From Nephrocerus scutellatus (taxonomy: Eukaryota; Arthropoda; Insecta; Diptera; Pipunculidae), in NCBI GenBank assembly GCA_947095585.1, contig OX352764.1:71319536-71383535 (forward strand): DNA of 64,000 bases, in the 5' to 3' direction. The notes under the pieces are model-generated. The model had not been told where the DNA came from, ran no database searches, and worked only from the letters and a program-made list of their open reading frames with translations. Below are positions 54,419 to 64,000 of the stretch, in pieces; positions within the stretch are counted from its first letter, which is position 1; every line of letters begins with the position of its first letter. Both the position numbers and the translations under genes were made by a program.

Positions 54419-55439
54419 AATAAAATTGTGGCTTGTTGATTTTAGTCATATCGATATCGCAACTTTGCTACTCTTTGTTACATAAATTTAAAGATGTTAA
54501 TTCTAATGTAGTTCTTATCTGTTGGAATAAATTTTAATATAACCCAAACATAAATTTAGTAAAATATTAAGCATTACTTATCCCACTTACTTATTAATTA
54601 GTATGTAATGGAAGTGATATTTAAAACTAATTTAAATTACAAAATGTCACTAACTTTTTTTTTCTGTGATAATTTTATGCTTCTATGTACACTAGTTTAT
54701 TTTGTCAATTGTTTTTATATATTTGTTTTTTGTTAAAATGAGGAAATAAATGAATTAAATAAAAAAAAAACTTTGTTGTTGTATTTTTTGTTCGGTATAA
54801 ATGCGCGAGTACTGATGAGCTACACACCCGTACACGGCGGCGTACAGAGACAGTGTTGAGATAATTTTTACATTTTTTCCGGATATATATGATTTTTTCA
54901 AATTTATTTAAATAGGTTTAATGGCTCTCTGACTTATAGAAAATAAGAAAATACGAAAATCATTGTGAGTGACTTTCGTTGACTTTGGCTTTTTTATCAG
55001 CAAGTGAGTGACTTTGATTTACCGTTTTATCAGAAAATGAGTGGCTTTAGCTTTCCGTTTTGATGGAAAAAATAAATCACAAAGTCAACACAATGATCTA
55101 CTTTTACATTTCGTTTAATAAAGAATTGTAATTTTTGGTTAAAAAATCTTAAAAAGAGCACATCTTCTAACAACCACAGCTAATTTGAGCTAATGAGGCA
55201 GGGGTTATTTTTCTTATAATTTAAGTAGGACTTGTTTGTTGGTTTTTGCAACATAAAATTCTCGCTTTTGGTCTTCACTACATAGCTGCTGTGGTGATTC
55301 GTACATCAGGCAGTATTTTGACGTCCTGGTTCCATGCTCCATGTTGTTTTCGGCTCCATTTGGTGACATTATCAATGCCGCAGGCAGTCTTATGTTTCGT
55401 AAATTTGAAAACGTATCTAGTATTATTTTAAAAGAGAGC
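54419..55439. other. no recognised feature
   Basis: AT-rich. Frames at 55214-55441 (minus) and 55246-55431 (plus) overlap and show no motif. Confidence 0.45.
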
Positions 55440-55930
55440 ATTTATATGTTTGTTTGTTTGTTTGTGGCTTACTATCGCTGAAACGCCATCACCAATTTCA
55501 ATATGCATACCAATATACATATAACTTACAAACTGGAATCAAATTCTGTTAATGGGGGGTAGCAGGTTTTTTGGCTGGGGGAGGTGTGGCAGCCGATATA
55601 AGTGTCGGACCCACCGTTTTCGGTACACTCCTATGGGTGAGTTATGTGTCTCCGCAGTGGGGGAGGGTGCCCGATATTAGTTCGGGGTCGCTGAGGTGAA
55701 TGGTGATGGTAATACAGCTCTAGGTGGATGGGTTCGATCGCTGAGGGGGGTGCCCGATATAAGTGTCCATTCTATAGTTCTCGGGGTCACTGAGATGAAT
55801 AGTGTTGGTAAGACACTCCTATGGGTGAGTTGTATCCCCGGAGGGACCCGGAGGGGGATGGGTGACCGATAATAGGGTCGATCCCATAGTTTTCGGGGTC
55901 GCTGAGATGAATAGCGGTCTTTAGAATGGT
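55440..55930 (+). repeat. GGGGTCGCTGAGATGAAT minisatellite-bearing repeat
   Basis: G-rich stretch with at least three imperfect units: cggggtcgctgaggtgaatg (55683), cggggtcactgagatgaata (55781), cggggtcgctgagatgaata (55896). They alternate with gatataagtgtc and gacactcctatgggtgagtt. Single units also at 10808 and 22800. It runs directly into a Helitron helicase remnant, so it may be part of a Helitron. Confidence 0.65.
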
Positions 55931-55939
55931 ACTCAGTGA

Positions 55940-56490
55940 CCGGCTGGGTTTGGGAGTGAGGACATTGTCGCTCCTACTTCAAATTGGAAAAGGTAGATTA
56001 GTAGACGTATCTTATGGTAATAAAAAAATTGACATCCTATTTGTGAAATCTGCCGCAGAACTAATAAATTCCATTTATCCGTTATCCGTGTTTCTCAAAA
56101 CTATCACATTTTGAATAGGTTGCGAGAAAGGGCAATTCTTGCTGTTTAAAATGGAGAAATCCACAAAACAATCAAATACTTGCGATGTTAATAGGCGTAG
56201 TTATTGAATATAAGTCTATCGATACCGTATTTGATGCTGTTGAGGAAGTTAATTATCTAACAGAGTTCCTAAACTCATTTCATTCGTCTGGATCGCCATT
56301 ACATCGTATTTTACTTACATCTCCAATTATTTTACTACGGAATCTCGACTTGCCAAAACTTTACAACGGCACAAGACTGTGCGTTTAAAATATGCTGGGC
56401 AATATATTTCGACGGATCTACCTTTTAAATTTAAGTGATTGAGATTTGCAGTAAAACTTGCGTTTTCGATGATGATTAATAAGTCGGACA
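55940..56490 (+). pseudogene. Helitron Pif1-type helicase, C-terminal remnant
   Basis: LLQIGKGR and a YPL block (frame 55926-56114), then in a shifted frame LRERAILA (56113-56140), then frame 56185-56388: EYKSIDTVFDAVEEVNYLTE, FLNSFHSSGSPLHR, SPIILLRNLDLPKLYNGTRL. The last is the near-invariant segment of Helitron helicases (LLRNL..P.LCNGTRL). After a stop, LPFKFK.LRFAVKLAFSMMI and NKS match the final helicase motif. In Helitrons this helicase is fused to a Rep/HUH nickase; no Rep part is visible here. At least three frame breaks, so it is inactive. Confidence 0.8.
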
Positions 56491-56589
56491 GTTTATTAAA
56501 CCCTGCGGAGTATAGATTTGAGATCGCCATGTCAGCCATCAGCAGAAATAGGGGAAATAACACAGAATGCTCTAGAATTGCAGGTGGCC

Positions 56590-58530
56590 GTAACTATCTC
56601 TGACTGGTGGAAGCGCGATCAAACCTCCACGTGGTAGCCGCTGGTAATTTTCCTCCAATGCAGGAGAAGCTGAATGATCGGGCTAGTCCCTTCAAAGTAA
56701 GGTTGGCGCGAGGCCAATAACCTCGCCTGTAAAAAATTATTATTACGGAACCCAAAATCAGCCTCGGGTACACTGATGAACGACGACGACCACGGCAACG
56801 AAAACGGCTAAACGATTTAAGAATTTTCTCATGGAACGTACGCTCACTGTATAGAGCTTGAGCTGCACAGCAGCTAGCCGATACCCTGTCCAAATATAAT
56901 GCTGACTTAACAGCAATTCAGGAGATGCGGTAGACAGGGAATGGTGTCTTACAAAAATCAGAACATGACATATATTACAGCTGTCATGCAAGACACCATG
57001 TGCTCGGGGTGGGGTTTCTAGTCAGCAAAAGAATGAAATCCAACGTTATCGGCTTTAATGCAGCAAATGAACGGCTATGCACCCTTCGCGTGCGGGGAAA
57101 ATTTAAAAACATAAGCCTCAAAAACATTCACGCACCTACAGAGGATTCCCCAGATGACGAAAAAGAAGAATTCTTTGAATCAGTCGAACGGGAACTCCAT
57201 GCCTGCCCTCAGTATGATGTAAAAATCATTCTGGGGGATATGAATGCTAAAATAGGTAGGGAACCAGTATTCAGGCAGTACATTGGCACCCATAGCTAAC
57301 ACGAGAACACTAATGACAATGGACAACGAGTTATAGAGATGGCAGCAAGCAATAATTTGGTCGTTGCGAGTACAAGGTTTGCGCGTAAAAATATCCACAA
57401 AGCCACCTGGGTATCTCCCGATGGGGCTACTCGCAACCAGATAGATAGCATAGCCAGAGTAGAACTTTATAAAGCCATGAGAGAATTCGGCATCCCAAAT
57501 AAACTGACACGACTATGTAGGTTGACCATGACCAATGTTATAAGCCAAGTAAAAATATCCGGATCATTATCATGCCCATTCAACACATATCACGTGCTCC
57601 GACAAGGGGATGGACTGGCCTGCGTCCTCATCAACCTAGCGTTGGAGAAATTGATCCGAGACTCTGACGTAACGGCGAGAGGAACAATCCTCTATAAGTC
57701 CATTCAGATACTGGCTTACGCAGACGATATTGACATCGTTGGTAGAAACCAAAGAGCTGTACAGGAAGCTTTCATCCAGATAGAGCAGGCGGCACGAAAT
57801 CTGGGGCTGCACATAAATGAGAGCAAAACAAAGTACATGGTGGCACCTTCTGCGAGTAGAAGATCCAACATTGGTCCCTCAATTCAGATAGTGGAGCGCG
57901 AATTTGAAGTAGTGCAATCCTTTAAGTATCTCGGGTCAACTATAGCAGCCGATAACAGCATGGAATCAGAAATACGCGCACGCTTGCTTAAAGCCAACAA
58001 AGCCTACTAAAGCCTGTCAAGACTCTTCAAATCCAGGAACATAACCATAACATCCAAGCTGCTGATATATAAGACAATGGTCATAACAGTACTTACATAT
58101 GGATCCGAGACTTTGGTGCTTAGCAAAAAGCATTCTGACCTCTTAGCGGCGTTCGAGAGAAAAGTCTTACGGAGAATTTTTAGCCCCGTATGTGAGGAAG
58201 GACGATTCCGGAGACTCTATAATGATGAGATCTACGAACATTACCGCGATGTCGACATCGTGAAGAAAATTAAGCTCGGTAGGCTCCGGTGGGACACCTA
58301 GCTCGCATGAGCGAAGAGGATCCTGCTCGGAAAGTCCTTTGCGGTAGGATTTATGGAACACGACAGCGAGGCCGGCCAAGCCTACGCTGGAAGGATGGCG
58401 TAGACCAGGACGCCCAGAGTTTAGGGATGCCAAACTGGATGACATCGGCTCGAAATCAGGACCGGTGGAGCGACTTTTTGCGGGTGGCCAGGACCGGACC
58501 CCGGTTGTAGAGCCAAATATGATGATGTTT
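56590..58530 (+). mobile_element. RTE-type LINE, endonuclease fused to RT by deletion
   Basis: Most complete 5' copy. Possible 5' region 56590-56800; endonuclease from about 56830 with stops (TWNVRSLYRA, LTAIQEMRW), then frame 57000-57299: LGVGFLVSKRMKSNVIGFN, CTLRVRGKFKNISLKNIHAP, KIILGDMNAKIGREP. Frame 57339-58010 (223 codons) starts in the endonuclease (WVSPDGATRNQID) and passes at about 57445 straight into RT (SIARVELYKAMREFGIPNKL, then LAYADDIDIVGRNQ). The SDH part of the endonuclease and RT blocks up to motif A are missing. A stop at 58008 is followed by LTYGSETLVLSKKHSDLLAA, KKIKLGRLRWDT, RKVLCGRIYGTRQRGRPSL and the end ccaaatatgatgatg. Confidence 0.88.
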
Positions 58531-58799
58531 TTCTCATGGACAACTTTATTTTGCTAACTCTAGGGTGGGTACACTTAAGAATTTATTTATTCTTGCTCTT
58601 GAAGGTGAAACTAAAAACATTGTATACAATCAAGTTTTGTTTTAAATTAATATTATGTATTTTTTTTTTTTTTATAATTTGAATACTGTAGCTTAAATTT
58701 ATTTTATAAATACCTGGGCATAGCCGGGTAATCAGCTAGTATTGTTATAAAACACAAATTTTGCTTTACCGTTTATAATGCGCTGCATCGATTATGTAT
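58531..58799. other. no recognised feature
   Basis: A T-run of about 17 near 58658. taaatacctgggcatagccgggtaatc at about 58708 resembles phrases found at 3' ends of insect non-LTR elements; nothing firm. Confidence 0.4.
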
Positions 58800-59520
58800 C
58801 TTTACATCTTTACGTCTGTTATTATTTCATCGATACCAGCAACAAGTATTTTGGTCGAAAGCTTGTTACAGGCTTCGACGAAGGTTTCGTTGTGTGTGTT
58901 TTCAGATCTTTCACTACTGCTATAATTTGCTCATCTATTAGCCTTTTCTTCAACAGGTTAATAACGCTGTCGGCCTGGATTCTATTGAATGCTTGTGTAA
59001 TATCAATGAAATACATATGTAAATGCTGGCTAATTGAATTCTAAAGCTTTCTCTTCGATTTTTAATAATAATATTCGGCGCGAAAGACCATTGCGGTCCA
59101 GGGTCCAGCTTCTCGCAACCATTTGTTTTGAGCATGTATATTTTTGGGGACCTACAATTTAATGGCGGATCCGAACGGCGAATTGAGAAGCATTCCATGA
59201 CAAGTTATTACTCTCGGACGTTTGTCAGACTTTCGAGAGAGGTGGGACACCGTGAAAAATACTTTGGTCTTATTGGTATTCGAATCACGAACCTCTTGCT
59301 CAAAACCCATGCTCTTATCCACTGAGCCACGGCGCCCACTCTCTTCTTGAGTTACTTTAGAATAAATATGGCATCCGTAGAATCGCAAATAATCTTCGTC
59401 GCACTCCGCTTATGACGGTGTTATAAATTTCTTTCACGTGTATTTTTGCTACGAGGATCTTTTCAAACAGAACCGTAACATCATTGCTGAGCTGAGATTC
59501 GCCATATTTTGTTACTGATC
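58800..59520 (-). mobile_element. LINE RT fragment (clade unsure), split by SINE
   Basis: Minus frame 58822-59016: MYFIDITQAFNRIQADSVIN, LLKKRLIDEQIIAVVKDL, i.e. RT motif A (FID..QAF.RI) and the following helix. Beyond the SINE (59341-59520) the minus strand has an FEKILV..K block that would precede it (RT2). A family not otherwise present in the window. Confidence 0.65.
59062..59340 (-). mobile_element. tRNA-derived SINE, copy 6 (full length)
   Basis: Minus strand: head gtgggcgccgtggctcagtgg, box B region gattcgaataccaataagac, body, and 3' end gccgaatattattatta at the left. Box B carries one change (gattcgaatac). Inserted in the RT fragment at 58800-59520. A ctcttc word flanks both sides (59051 and 59341) but the duplication is not clean. 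Confidence 0.88.
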
Positions 59521-60655
59521 TAATCTCGGATTCTTATGCTTGAAAATTGTGTTTTAACCCTCAACGAGCAAAATATTAATGCTTCATTGCTTGTGCTCAA
59601 ACGAATGTGATGTAGCTATCGTTGTTTTGTCATTTACTGTTACACAAAATCCAATTGTATTTCTTCTATATGCAGCATCCAGTCTTTTACGCTAATATAT
59701 GTAATGTAAAAAAAATGGACATACAAATTTAAGTAGGTACATAGTAATTTTTTTTGTGATGTTTCTGACTGCGGTTAATGGAAAATTACAAAGTATGAGT
59801 AAGACCATTATTTATTGAATGACGTGACGTAGTCAAACGAGGTAATATTTGAGAGCATTCCTAAATTGCTCCAGCGCGACATATTTCAACTTCTAACCGA
59901 CAAATCCAGGAAGAACCGAATTCCTTATATATATATGAAGTTGACAACTTAAAAAATAGTATGCCAACACCTCTAAACTGGTTTAGTGATTTTTTTTTGA
60001 AACTCGAACGAGGTAAGCGTAACAATACCAAAAGAATCGTAAAAAAGATATACTGGTGAAAGCACTATTCACAAGTTAGTTACATAAATTCTCGGTGTAT
60101 TAAACAGAAACTAACAACTTTTATTACGACGGCAACGACAAAAATCATAAAACCGTAGAAAATAATGGGAAAAATCTATGGAGTGTATGGAAGCGAAAAG
60201 AAAAACGGAAATAGCGGCACATTGCGTCATGTGCAATCCTTTTAATTTTATTCTGCACTTTTTAATTTCGTTTCGGTTTCAATTTTATTTTAAAAACATA
60301 CACCAACAATTTCTTTGAATTTTTGTCAGAATAAAAAATATAACGGAAATAACTTTTATGGGTGTGATGCCTGTATTGTGCATGAGGATTTGAATTCTAG
60401 TCGCGCTCAGTTATTTTTGCGACAAATTTCATTTTTTAGTCTTATTCAAGGGGTCATGTTATATGAAATTCATTTTTATTTATTAGCATTGAGAAACTGA
60501 CGAACGCAGCCGTACCAAAGTCTCGCTTCACATAACAAGGGATGTGCAGCAGTGAAATTCCAAAGGAGGAAATGAAAATTTTAGCAATTTCATTTTGTTT
60601 TCATATAAATGTGCACATTTTGCAGGTATAGTACATCGAAGCTAGCTTGTGATTT
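59521..60655. other. no recognised feature
   Basis: AT-rich. The 61-codon frame at 60315-60500 has no motif. Confidence 0.45.
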
Positions 60656-60835
60656 TTAATTCATTTTTGCATTAAAAAGGACCTCCATATGGTAATCCGG
60701 ACCACCGTACCATATGGTTGTTTCTCCAACTAGAGCATCACAGTTGTCAGATGTGTGACCCAGTTTAAATACAACATCGTTTTTATATAAGTAAGTCTTC
60801 CGATATCTGAATTCATTATTCATATTTCTAGAACA
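60656..60835 (-). CDS. unidentified open frame, possible exon
   Basis: End of an 83-codon minus frame. The part after an acceptor-like ttatgttctag (about 60840) reads NNEFRYRKTYLYKNDVVFKL, GHTSDNCDALVGETTIWYGG, PDYHMEVLFNAKMN and a stop. Composition is protein-like, but I recognise no family. Alternative: chance frame. Confidence 0.2.
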   Translation of the reverse strand, partial: CSRNMNNEFRYRKTYLYKNDVVFKLGHTSDNCDALVGETTIWYGGPDYHMEVLFNAKMN

Positions 60836-61859
60836 TAAAGAAAAAATCAAGTGCCGATACTTTCTACAAAAATCAATTGAATGTACTGCCCAAGAGAAGA
60901 AAGGCAAGGCTTTTTTTAATCGATTTTAAGTCCTTGCGGCCGTCTGATAATTTCATTAACAGCTATAGACACGGATAGCAGGATAAAAAACTCAAAATCA
61001 TTGACCAATGTTCTCAAATTGAACATGGCCCCTAAAACAGGAAATGACACGATATGTGTACCGCTTCTTCTGCATGTACTATTAAAGGATGATTTTTTTC
61101 TGTCGAAAACCAACATGAAGAAAAGGATTTAAGGAAACAAGTGCAGCTGGTGCTCTGCGACCAGAGTTACCGCAGGTTTTTCTTCGATTATCATTGTCTA
61201 GTTTTTTCTGTCAAATTGTTCACTGTACCGAAATATTATAATTTAAATTATTGTATTCAATTAAGAATTTAATAATTTGTGGACTTTGTGTGATAGGAGC
61301 CTTTTTTTGCCCAGAATATTAACTATGTATGTACCTATGCTAGTTCATTCATAGAAATTCTAAGCGCAACTTCTTGTCTTCAGAAATCCATATACTCTGA
61401 AAAATATTTATTGTATTGTAGTTTATATGGGATCCTCATACGGTTGTTTGGTTACATTTTCTCCGTATATTAAAGATTTTACTTTCTAATTTTCCTTAAC
61501 TAACACATATTGCGAATTTTATTGGTAGGCAAAAAGATTAACAACACATACTCGTAACAGCAAACAATAAACTTTTAATAAAATAAAGAGTAGATATACA
61601 CTGCGGTTCACTAGATTAGAACCAGACAATTTTTAGAAGTAAAAATGATCTTTCTCTGGTTAGAGATGAAAAAAATGTTAAAAAAAACAGTGGTTTATAT
61701 TGAGTGCAACGGTGAATTCCAAAATTTTAAGAGAACAAGCTAACGGTGGTTTTATGAAGCTTATTCAGGTAAAGTTTGAATGAGTCAAAAAAAGAAGCCA
61801 AAGTACAATCGTTGTTTGTGAAGTGGTTTATATTTTTCCATAAAAAGAAGTTAAAAGCA
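60836..61859. other. no recognised feature
   Basis: AT-rich. Minus frames at 60916-61116 and 61727-61993 carry no motifs. Confidence 0.45.
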
Positions 61860-63350
61860 ACATGAATGTTAAAAAAGCCCCAGGGTATGACTTGATTATC
61901 AGATAAAGGATTTCGTAAGCTATTATACATAATCAATGCAAGCTTTCGGTTAAAATATGTTCCGTGGCAATGGAAAGTAGCAGAAGTAATCATGATAGCA
62001 TAACCTGATAAGCCACCTAACGATAAAAAATCATACAGGCCAATTTCATTATGTCAAAACATTTTGAAAAATTATTATTAAAAAGACTTAAACCAATAAT
62101 TGAGGAACGACAGGTAATTCCTCCACATGAATTTGGATTCAGAGAAAAGCACTCCACAATTGAACAGGTGCATAGAATCGCCAACATTATTAAAAGAACG
62201 CTAGAACGTAAAAAAGTATGCTCTAGCATATTTCTGGACGTCGCCCTAGCATTCGATAAAGTTTGGCATAGTAGACTGGAATTCAAGCTGCATAGAGATC
62301 TGCCGAGGAAATTCTATGCCATACTAAGATCTTATTTATCCAATAGACATTTTCGAGTGAAATATGTATATATAATACTCCAAACTAAAGAAAATCTCTG
62401 CCGGTGTCCCACAGGGGATTGTCTTAGGACCAATCCTGTATTTATTATATACAAGGGATATTCCAACAACAAATGAACGAACCATAGCCACTTTTGCAGA
62501 TGACACAGCAATCATGGTGATTGGAATGTCGCTGATGCAACAAGCAAACTCCAGAAGATTACAAATGCGGTTTGCAACTGGACTAAGCGCTGGAGAATCA
62601 AGCTTAATGAGACGAAATCCACGCATATCAACTTAACATATCAACAGGCTTCCCATCTACCGATAGAAATTAGCTCACGACCGGTGCCATATGCAAACAA
62701 AGCTAAATATCTCGGCATTACCCTCGATGCCAAGCTCAAGTGTAGAGAGCATGTCAAAAAGAAAAAAGAAGAACTTAACATTAAGTTCAGAAAAAAGTAT
62801 TGGCTCATAGGTAGAGGCTCTGAGATTACAATTCACAGCAAGCTACTGCTATATCAGCAAATACTGAAGCCGATATGGACCTACGGTATTCAACTCTGGG
62901 GATGTACTAAGCAAACAAACGCCAAAATGATACAGACGTTTCAAAACAAGGTTCTTCGTAGCATCGTAAATGCTCCGTGGTACACAAGAAATAAAGACAT
63001 TCACAGGGACTTACAGATGGAATATATCAAAGATGAAATAAAAAAGCATGCCGCCAAACACGAAATAAGGCTCAAGGAAACCGGAAACCCCTATATTCGC
63101 CATATGATAGATAACCCTGTCTTTGAAAGAAGACTCCAAAGAACGAGGCCACTTGACCTAGTAAACATACCAAATTAAAATTAGTATTTGAAATATGTAG
63201 GTTTAATTAATTATGGGACTAACCATTGGGTTCACCCCAAAAAATAAGAATTGTAAAAGAAATGTAAATTTGTAAAAATTTGAAAGATAAATTGCTAGAT
63301 GAACACAGTCTCAGTTGTAATTAATAAAAGGAAAAAAAAAATAAAAAGTT
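61860..63350 (+). mobile_element. Jockey LINE, RT to 3' end
   Basis: RT fingers KKAPGYDL at 61868 (with breaks), SYRPISLCQN, frame 62051-62476: MSKHFEKLLLKRLKPIIEER, GFREKHSTIEQVHRIANII, SSIFLDVALAFDKVWHS (motif A, both Asp present). Frameshift near 62385, then AGVPQGIVLGPIL-equivalent and TFADDTAIMV (motif C, about 62490). Frame 62684-63178: NKAKYLGITLDAKLKCREHV, LLLYQQILKPIWTYGIQLWG, VLRSIVNAPWYTRNKDIHRD. Ends about 63350 in an A-rich tail (gaaaaaaaaaataaaaag). Motifs fit the Jockey clade well. No endonuclease; 5'-truncated. The least damaged RT after the CR1-like copy. Confidence 0.85.
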
Positions 63351-63389
63351 AATTTTGTAGAAAAAGGAAAAACGAAAAATTATCAGACT

Positions 63390-63600
63390 AGCCTCCAAGT
63401 CAGCTGTTTCGACATCTAAAATCAGAAAAGCAGCTGGTGTTACTGCAAGTTCATCGTGTGATTCGAAGTAAGCGTATGCGACTAAAGCTGAAGAAAAACT
63501 ACCACTGTATACTTCGCGAATTATTCAACGCTTACAATTTGCGAAAGACCACATGAATTGGGATGTTCAACAAGAAGCTCTTCTACTGTGTGTAATTTCT
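63390..63600 (+). mobile_element. Tc1-like transposase fragment
   Basis: Plus reading: SKSAVSTSKIRKAAGV, then in another frame LYTSRIIQRLQFAKDHMNWD, the segment that precedes the first catalytic Asp in Tc1-like transposases (RL.FAK.H.NW). No inverted repeats recognised. Unlike the mariner-type copy at 35522. Confidence 0.5.
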
Positions 63601-63659
63601 ATCTTTAGTATCAGTCAAAATTTGATTACAACATTTTGAAGTACATAATTATATTTGCA

Positions 63660-63790
63660 GCAGGTTGAGAACCTTTCCATGACATTTATTACTCTCAGAT
63701 ATTTGTCTTTTTTTGTTGTTTTTCGGTTATTCGAACTTCGAATCTCCCGCTCAGTAGTAGAACATACAAATTACTTGAGTTGCGCCCACT
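63660..63790 (-). mobile_element. tRNA-derived SINE, copy 7 (5' half, degenerate)
   Basis: Minus-strand head tgggcgcaactcaagta (decayed box A), a ttcgaagttcgaat duplication in the box B region, then gagagtaataaatgtcatgg, which matches the family body. The 3' half is missing. Confidence 0.6.
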
Positions 63791-63811
63791 TAATGTTTCT
63801 TATGCATAATA

Positions 63812-64000
63812 TTGTTGCGAAAAACAGATAAAGCTTACTTAACAGCGCACATCGCAATCCGTAGATTACAGTAATATTGTTTATGTGTATAACAGATGTA
63901 CCGAGTGTGTACATACTTGTACATAGAAGTTATTTTTAGAACTTTTACCATATATGACTCATCATATGTTCTTGCTATATGGTGAGTTGTAAGTAAGGAA
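63812..64000 (+). repeat. second copy of the LTR-like repeat at 4962
   Basis: tattgttgcgaaaaacagat, gtataacagatgtaccgagt, acatatgttcttgctatatgg-like end; similarity to 4962-5240 as described there. Continues beyond the window. Confidence 0.35.

Overview
This window looks like insect DNA, most likely a dipteran (inference). It is AT-rich, has no operons or ribosome binding sites, and is packed with broken non-LTR retrotransposons of insect-type clades, mariner-type transposons, a tRNA-derived SINE and Helitron-like repeats. No complete, confidently identified host gene was found. Four short reading frames could be host exons (19904-20221, 26214-26519, 28253-28426, 60656-60835). Of these, the one at 28253-28426 is the most gene-like, with a splice acceptor followed by an acidic C-terminal tail.

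Layout. 1-9 kb: several decayed RTE-type LINE copies, two SINEs, a Helitron-like element and a 310-bp retroposed segment flanked by a 36-bp direct repeat. 9-25 kb: Jockey-type LINE fragments, Helitron-like repeats, an inverted-repeat element, a CCAAAAGACCC-like low-complexity tract and a further LINE family near 23.4-24.9 kb. 25-29 kb: the most unique-looking stretch. 29.4-41.7 kb: a nested block. A 4.37-kb LOA/I-like LINE (endonuclease, RT, RNase H) sits inside a Jockey-type LINE with a 14-bp target duplication. Next to it is an R1-like LINE split by a mariner-type transposon, then a Helitron-like repeat, a CR1-like LINE with a PHD-finger ORF1, and another R1-like fragment split by a SINE. 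41.7-45.2 kb: two MITEs and a decayed RNase H-bearing LINE. 45.2-47.4 kb: nothing recognised. 47.4-54.4 kb: a SINE, a Jockey-type LINE interrupted cleanly by a Helitron-like element, a CR1-like fragment, and a Helitron-like copy almost identical to the one at 14.9-15.8 kb but in inverted orientation. 55.4-58.5 kb: a minisatellite, a Helitron (Pif1-type) helicase remnant and the longest RTE copy. 58.8-63.8 kb: an RT fragment split by a SINE, then a Jockey LINE and a Tc1-like fragment.

No element appears fully autonomous: all ORFs seen carry stops, frameshifts or deletions. The main value of the window is its insertion chronology, its dispersed SINE and Helitron-like families with recoverable boundaries, and a few candidate host exons. 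Clade names (RTE, Jockey, LOA, R1, CR1) were assigned from motifs by eye and are provisional.
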